From positions 38,354,576 to 38,418,575 of the forward strand of contig NC_053043.1 in the NCBI RefSeq assembly GCF_003473485.1: 64,000 nucleotides of DNA, written 5' to 3'. The first letter of the stretch is position 1. Every line of letters starts with the position of its first letter. Positions 61,301 to 64,000 of this stretch are shown in pieces. Below the pieces are notes generated by a model. It did no database searches and was not told the origin of the DNA. It saw only the letters and a list, made by a program, of their open reading frames with translations. This DNA comes from Medicago truncatula (taxonomy: Eukaryota > Streptophyta > Magnoliopsida > Fabales > Fabaceae). The position numbers were made by a program, and so were the translations under genes.

Positions 61301-63873
61301 AAATGACAACATAATTATAAATTATTTTCACCTGTAAACTTTTTTAAGAGTTTTAGTAAAAGGTTGTTCCTCTTTATTTGTCGTTTTCAAAGTTCAATGC
61401 AACATCAATTATTGTTTTGTCAACAATACCCTTAACTGTTCATTGCAGAGGGAGAAATAAGTGGAATAAGTCAATAAATGGTTAAGGGTATCATAGAAAA
61501 AGACAAATAATTCCATCAAAAGTAACAATTTACTGGTCCTCTTGGCATGTGTAAATAACCTTAAAATGACGGCTAAAATGAAACATATATTTTTCATGTC
61601 TTTGTATCTGATGATCGATGCCAAACTTATAAAGGCCACGGACAAGATATTCTGTAAATTTGAAATTAATTGCACTGATGCACAGTCTTGTGTACACATT
61701 GAATTAACTGTCTTAACATAGTTTTCAAAATTTTTAGATGATAAATAATTTGAGATACGTTGATGTATTAAAATTGTGTTTGAAAATTCAATCAGCTAAT
61801 TTTTTACGTATAAGCTTTCAGCTAAAAAATAGCTTCTCCGGTTAGGAACCCAAGAATTCTAATCTTCAAGATTAGAGAAACATGTAAAACAAACTTAAAT
61901 AGACAAAGATAAAGATTGTACATGGCTGAGGAATTTCTTATTTGTGTAGTGAGATTGAAAGTGAAGATACAGCAGGTATGCAATGAAGATTATAACCTTA
62001 CACACCAAAGGAACACTCTCATTTCACACCAAATAATTCTCTAGTCACAATTTAAGTATTAAAGCTATCTTTCCCCTCTATCAATTGATGGCTATTTAAA
62101 GAGTTCTATGATTAACCAAAATAGCAACTCTTAACAACCACCTAACAAGCTTATCAAATTACTAACTTGTACTAACTAACTCTTTGCTACTCTAATCATC
62201 TAATACTCTATATTCTAACACTCCGCCACTTGTTAGATTGTCCAAATAGAATTACAGTATGTGTTTCTTTTAAAATGAAATTGAAATATTTTCTTGATAA
62301 ATTGGGATGGAATATAATAATGCTCAATTTCTATATGGTCTGGGATAATGTTATGTATATTGAGGCCATTACTACTTCCAGGGTTTAGGAAATGACTGTC
62401 ACAGCTATCGTGTATCTGATAGGGGTTTACATTTACGAAAAAGGTCTAGTAGGAGGTTCTTTTTATTTTTTTGAAGGATAATTTAATCACGCCTCCACTC
62501 AGAATTGTGTTTGTTTATTATTTTTCTCTTTCTTTTCTGGCTTTGTTTCTTGTGATGATAAAATACGATATGATAGATTTGATGTGTGCATTTTTTCTAA
62601 AAAATTCTGTAATAATTCTTATTCCTAATTCAATCATGCCTTGCTTCTTCCAGGTTAGGTTCTTGACAAAAATATATCATCCTAACATTGACAAGGTATG
62701 CTTTGCTTTGCTTCCCTCGCTTTTCTTTTCTTCTTTGATGATAACCTTTCATAAAAGTTGAACTTCGATTCGATGCAGCTTGGCAGGATATGTCTTGATA
62801 TTCTGAAAGATAAGTGGACTCCTGCCCTCCAGATTCGCACTGTACTTTTGAGGTATTTTTAATTTTCACCTTTTACTTTAGTGGATTAACCTTTTGCTGC
62901 ACCAATTCATTTCCTGAAAAACTGTAGTTAATAGATCATATGTGAAATAATCTTTTATGTATCTTAAATCATTTTTAAAACTGCAGTTAACTCAAGTGGA
63001 TTTGCAAGCCTGCAAATTGAACATTTTTTTAAATTAATGTTTTATGTATCTTAAATCATTTTGTTAGAAAGAATTTTTCATTTTGGTATAGTTTTATGGG
63101 AAAACAGATTGTTAAATTAACTTGTCAAATAGACATTTTTTAAACCATAAATTTTCTGTGTGAATGCATAAAAGAGGGGTGGGAGGGAGCAAAAAGAAAC
63201 ACTTGATTGATTGTGGTGACTTACTCAATTTGTACGTGAAGGTCCAGCTGGATCTTACTTTTGATTTCTGAGTTACTCTTGCATATACATAACATTGTGG
63301 AAAGTTGGTTAAAAATGAAAAATTTACCTGCCATGTATTGGATATAATGATTTATTGATAATAATATAAATTTGGCTAAAATATGGTTTTGGTCCCTGCA
63401 AATATGCCTCGTTTTGGTTTTAGTCCCTGTAAAAAAAAATTGTTGTTTTTGGTCCCTGCAAATATGCCTCATTTTGGTTTTGGTCCCTGGCTCCACTTTT
63501 GTGATGATTTGCACACGTGACACATGATGACTGAACCAAAACGAGGCATATTTGCAGGGACCTAAACCATATTTTAGCTTATAAATTTTGCGGGCCTATA
63601 AATTTTGCGGGTCCTATTTTAGTATTCAAGCTCTTTTGAGTGCACCAAACCCAGATGATCCTCTTTCTGAGAACATTGCTAAGCATTGGAAATCTAATGA
63701 GGCTGAGGCTGTTGAGACAGGTATGTCTCTTCTGCTAGCATGATTACATCAAAGTTTGTTATTTTTTTATGATAGCATCAGACGTGCTATGTGTATATTT
63801 TCTTATGAAAATGACGGTATTTTTTAAATCTGCAGCCAAAGATTGGACCAGATTATATGCCAGCGGTGCTTGA
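58309..63873 (+). CDS. UBC13-type ubiquitin-conjugating enzyme E2, copy 2 (diverged)
   Basis: Eight exons: 58309-58344, 58718-58745, 59393-59479, 61143-61201, 62654-62695, 62779-62852, 63623-63720 and 63836-63873; 153 residues; every splice site is intact. Cys89, HPN and the C-terminal YASGA are kept, so it should still charge with ubiquitin. Four substitutions against copy 1: S4R, R8P, S98T and E144D. In human UBC13 the residues equal to R8 and S98 (Arg6 and Ser96) lie on the surface that binds RING and U-box E3 ligases. Proline at position 8 would also disturb the start of helix 1. Either E3 choice has changed or constraint is relaxed. The seventh exon's upstream intron holds a new MITE close to the acceptor. 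Confidence 0.95.
58947..59092. mobile_element. Possible MITE in UBC13 copy 2, intron 2
   Basis: Counterpart of 52517-52662, same short inverted ends. Confidence 0.4.
59130..59331. mobile_element. hAT-like MITE in UBC13 copy 2, intron 2
   Basis: Counterpart of 52700-52901; the right tip reads ttgacaactctg, one base different from copy 1. Confidence 0.65.
60125..60200. repeat. Hairpin in UBC13 copy 2, intron 3
   Basis: Counterpart of 53718-53793, arms cgctaccacattttg and aaaatgtggtagtg. Confidence 0.8.
61835..62220 (-). mobile_element. Probable Copia-type LTR remnant in UBC13 copy 2, intron 4
   Basis: Fossil; duplicate of 55430-55828, inherited with the gene duplication. Confidence 0.4.
63374..63579. 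mobile_element. MULE-like MITE (206 bp) in UBC13 copy 2, intron 6
   Basis: Ends GGCTAAAATATGG and CCATATTTTAGCT are inverted repeats (first base differs), flanked by TATAAATTT at 63365-63373 and 63580-63588. The interior repeats ggtccctgcaaatatgcctc. Absent from copy 1, so it inserted after the gene duplication. It ends about 40 bp before the exon 7 acceptor, and a ~15-bp piece (ataaattttgcggg) is duplicated beside it. Confidence 0.88.
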
Positions 63874-64000
63874 CAATTTGGTGGATACTTTTGGTCTCAA
63901 ATAACAATAGTGGAAGTGTATGCTATTAACTATCAAATTGAAATGGAAAAATTTAGAGGAATTGTCTAAACTATGTGGAGTCCATTTTCCTCTTATAGCT

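Larger units (their letters stand above)
57947..64000. repeat. Tandem duplication unit 2 (UBC13), cut by the window end
   Basis: Second unit of the ~6.4-kb direct repeat; homology to unit 1 continues to the last base of the window. The only large difference is the 206-bp MITE at 63374-63579 with its flank. Confidence 0.93.

Noticed and set aside
63221-63523. 100-codon minus-strand frame in UBC13 copy 2, intron 6
   Set aside because: It arises from the repeated interior of the inserted MITE and is absent in copy 1.
58309-63873. UBC13 copy 2 as a pseudogene
   Set aside because: All eight exons, splice sites, catalytic Cys and stop are intact; substitutions alone do not prove loss of function.

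Overview
The window is AT-rich plant nuclear DNA, most likely from a legume close to Medicago. Reasons: introns with GT-AG borders; plant gene families (pollen Ole e 1-like proteins, a class III peroxidase, plant UBC13, relics of lipoxygenase, LRR receptor kinase, PPR and Rab genes); and dense LINE, SINE, CACTA, MULE, Stowaway, Helitron and LTR remains. The Medicago assignment is inference from repeat style, not a search result.

Layout. (1) 1-10073: no confident gene. It holds a weak small 3' exon candidate, a Helitron 3' terminus next to a ~140-bp tandem array, a SINE with perfect 15-bp target duplications, a broken Copia-like LTR element and several fold-back MITEs. (2) 10074-23515 (block A) and 24031-39628 (block B): a near-identical direct segmental duplication. 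Each block holds two intact Ole e 1-like genes, a LINE relic carrying a non-autonomous CACTA element and a 161-bp MITE, an antisense LRR-kinase relic, a 5'-deleted peroxidase pseudogene and a lipoxygenase C-terminal relic. Block B alone carries a 2.1-kb solo LTR, so that insertion followed the duplication. (3) 40405-42148: the intact four-exon peroxidase gene related to the pseudogenes in the blocks. (4) 42300-49170: fragments of PPR, Rab and peroxidase genes, a Ty3/gypsy LTR remnant, Stowaway and MULE-like insertions and tandem repeats. (5) 49171-51420: a long-TIR MULE-like element with 9-bp target duplications. (6) 51881-57251 and 58309-63873: two complete eight-exon UBC13 (Lys63-type ubiquitin E2) genes in tandem. 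The second copy carries four substitutions, two of them at residues that contact E3 ligases in animal UBC13.

Seven genes look intact: four Ole e 1-like, one peroxidase, two UBC13. They do not form a pathway; the common theme is local duplication followed by decay and transposon insertion. I found no CRISPR array, operon, rRNA or true tRNA gene, and no clear sign of an undescribed system. The strongest leads are the diverged UBC13 paralogue, the dated block duplication, and the composite elements carrying gene fragments.
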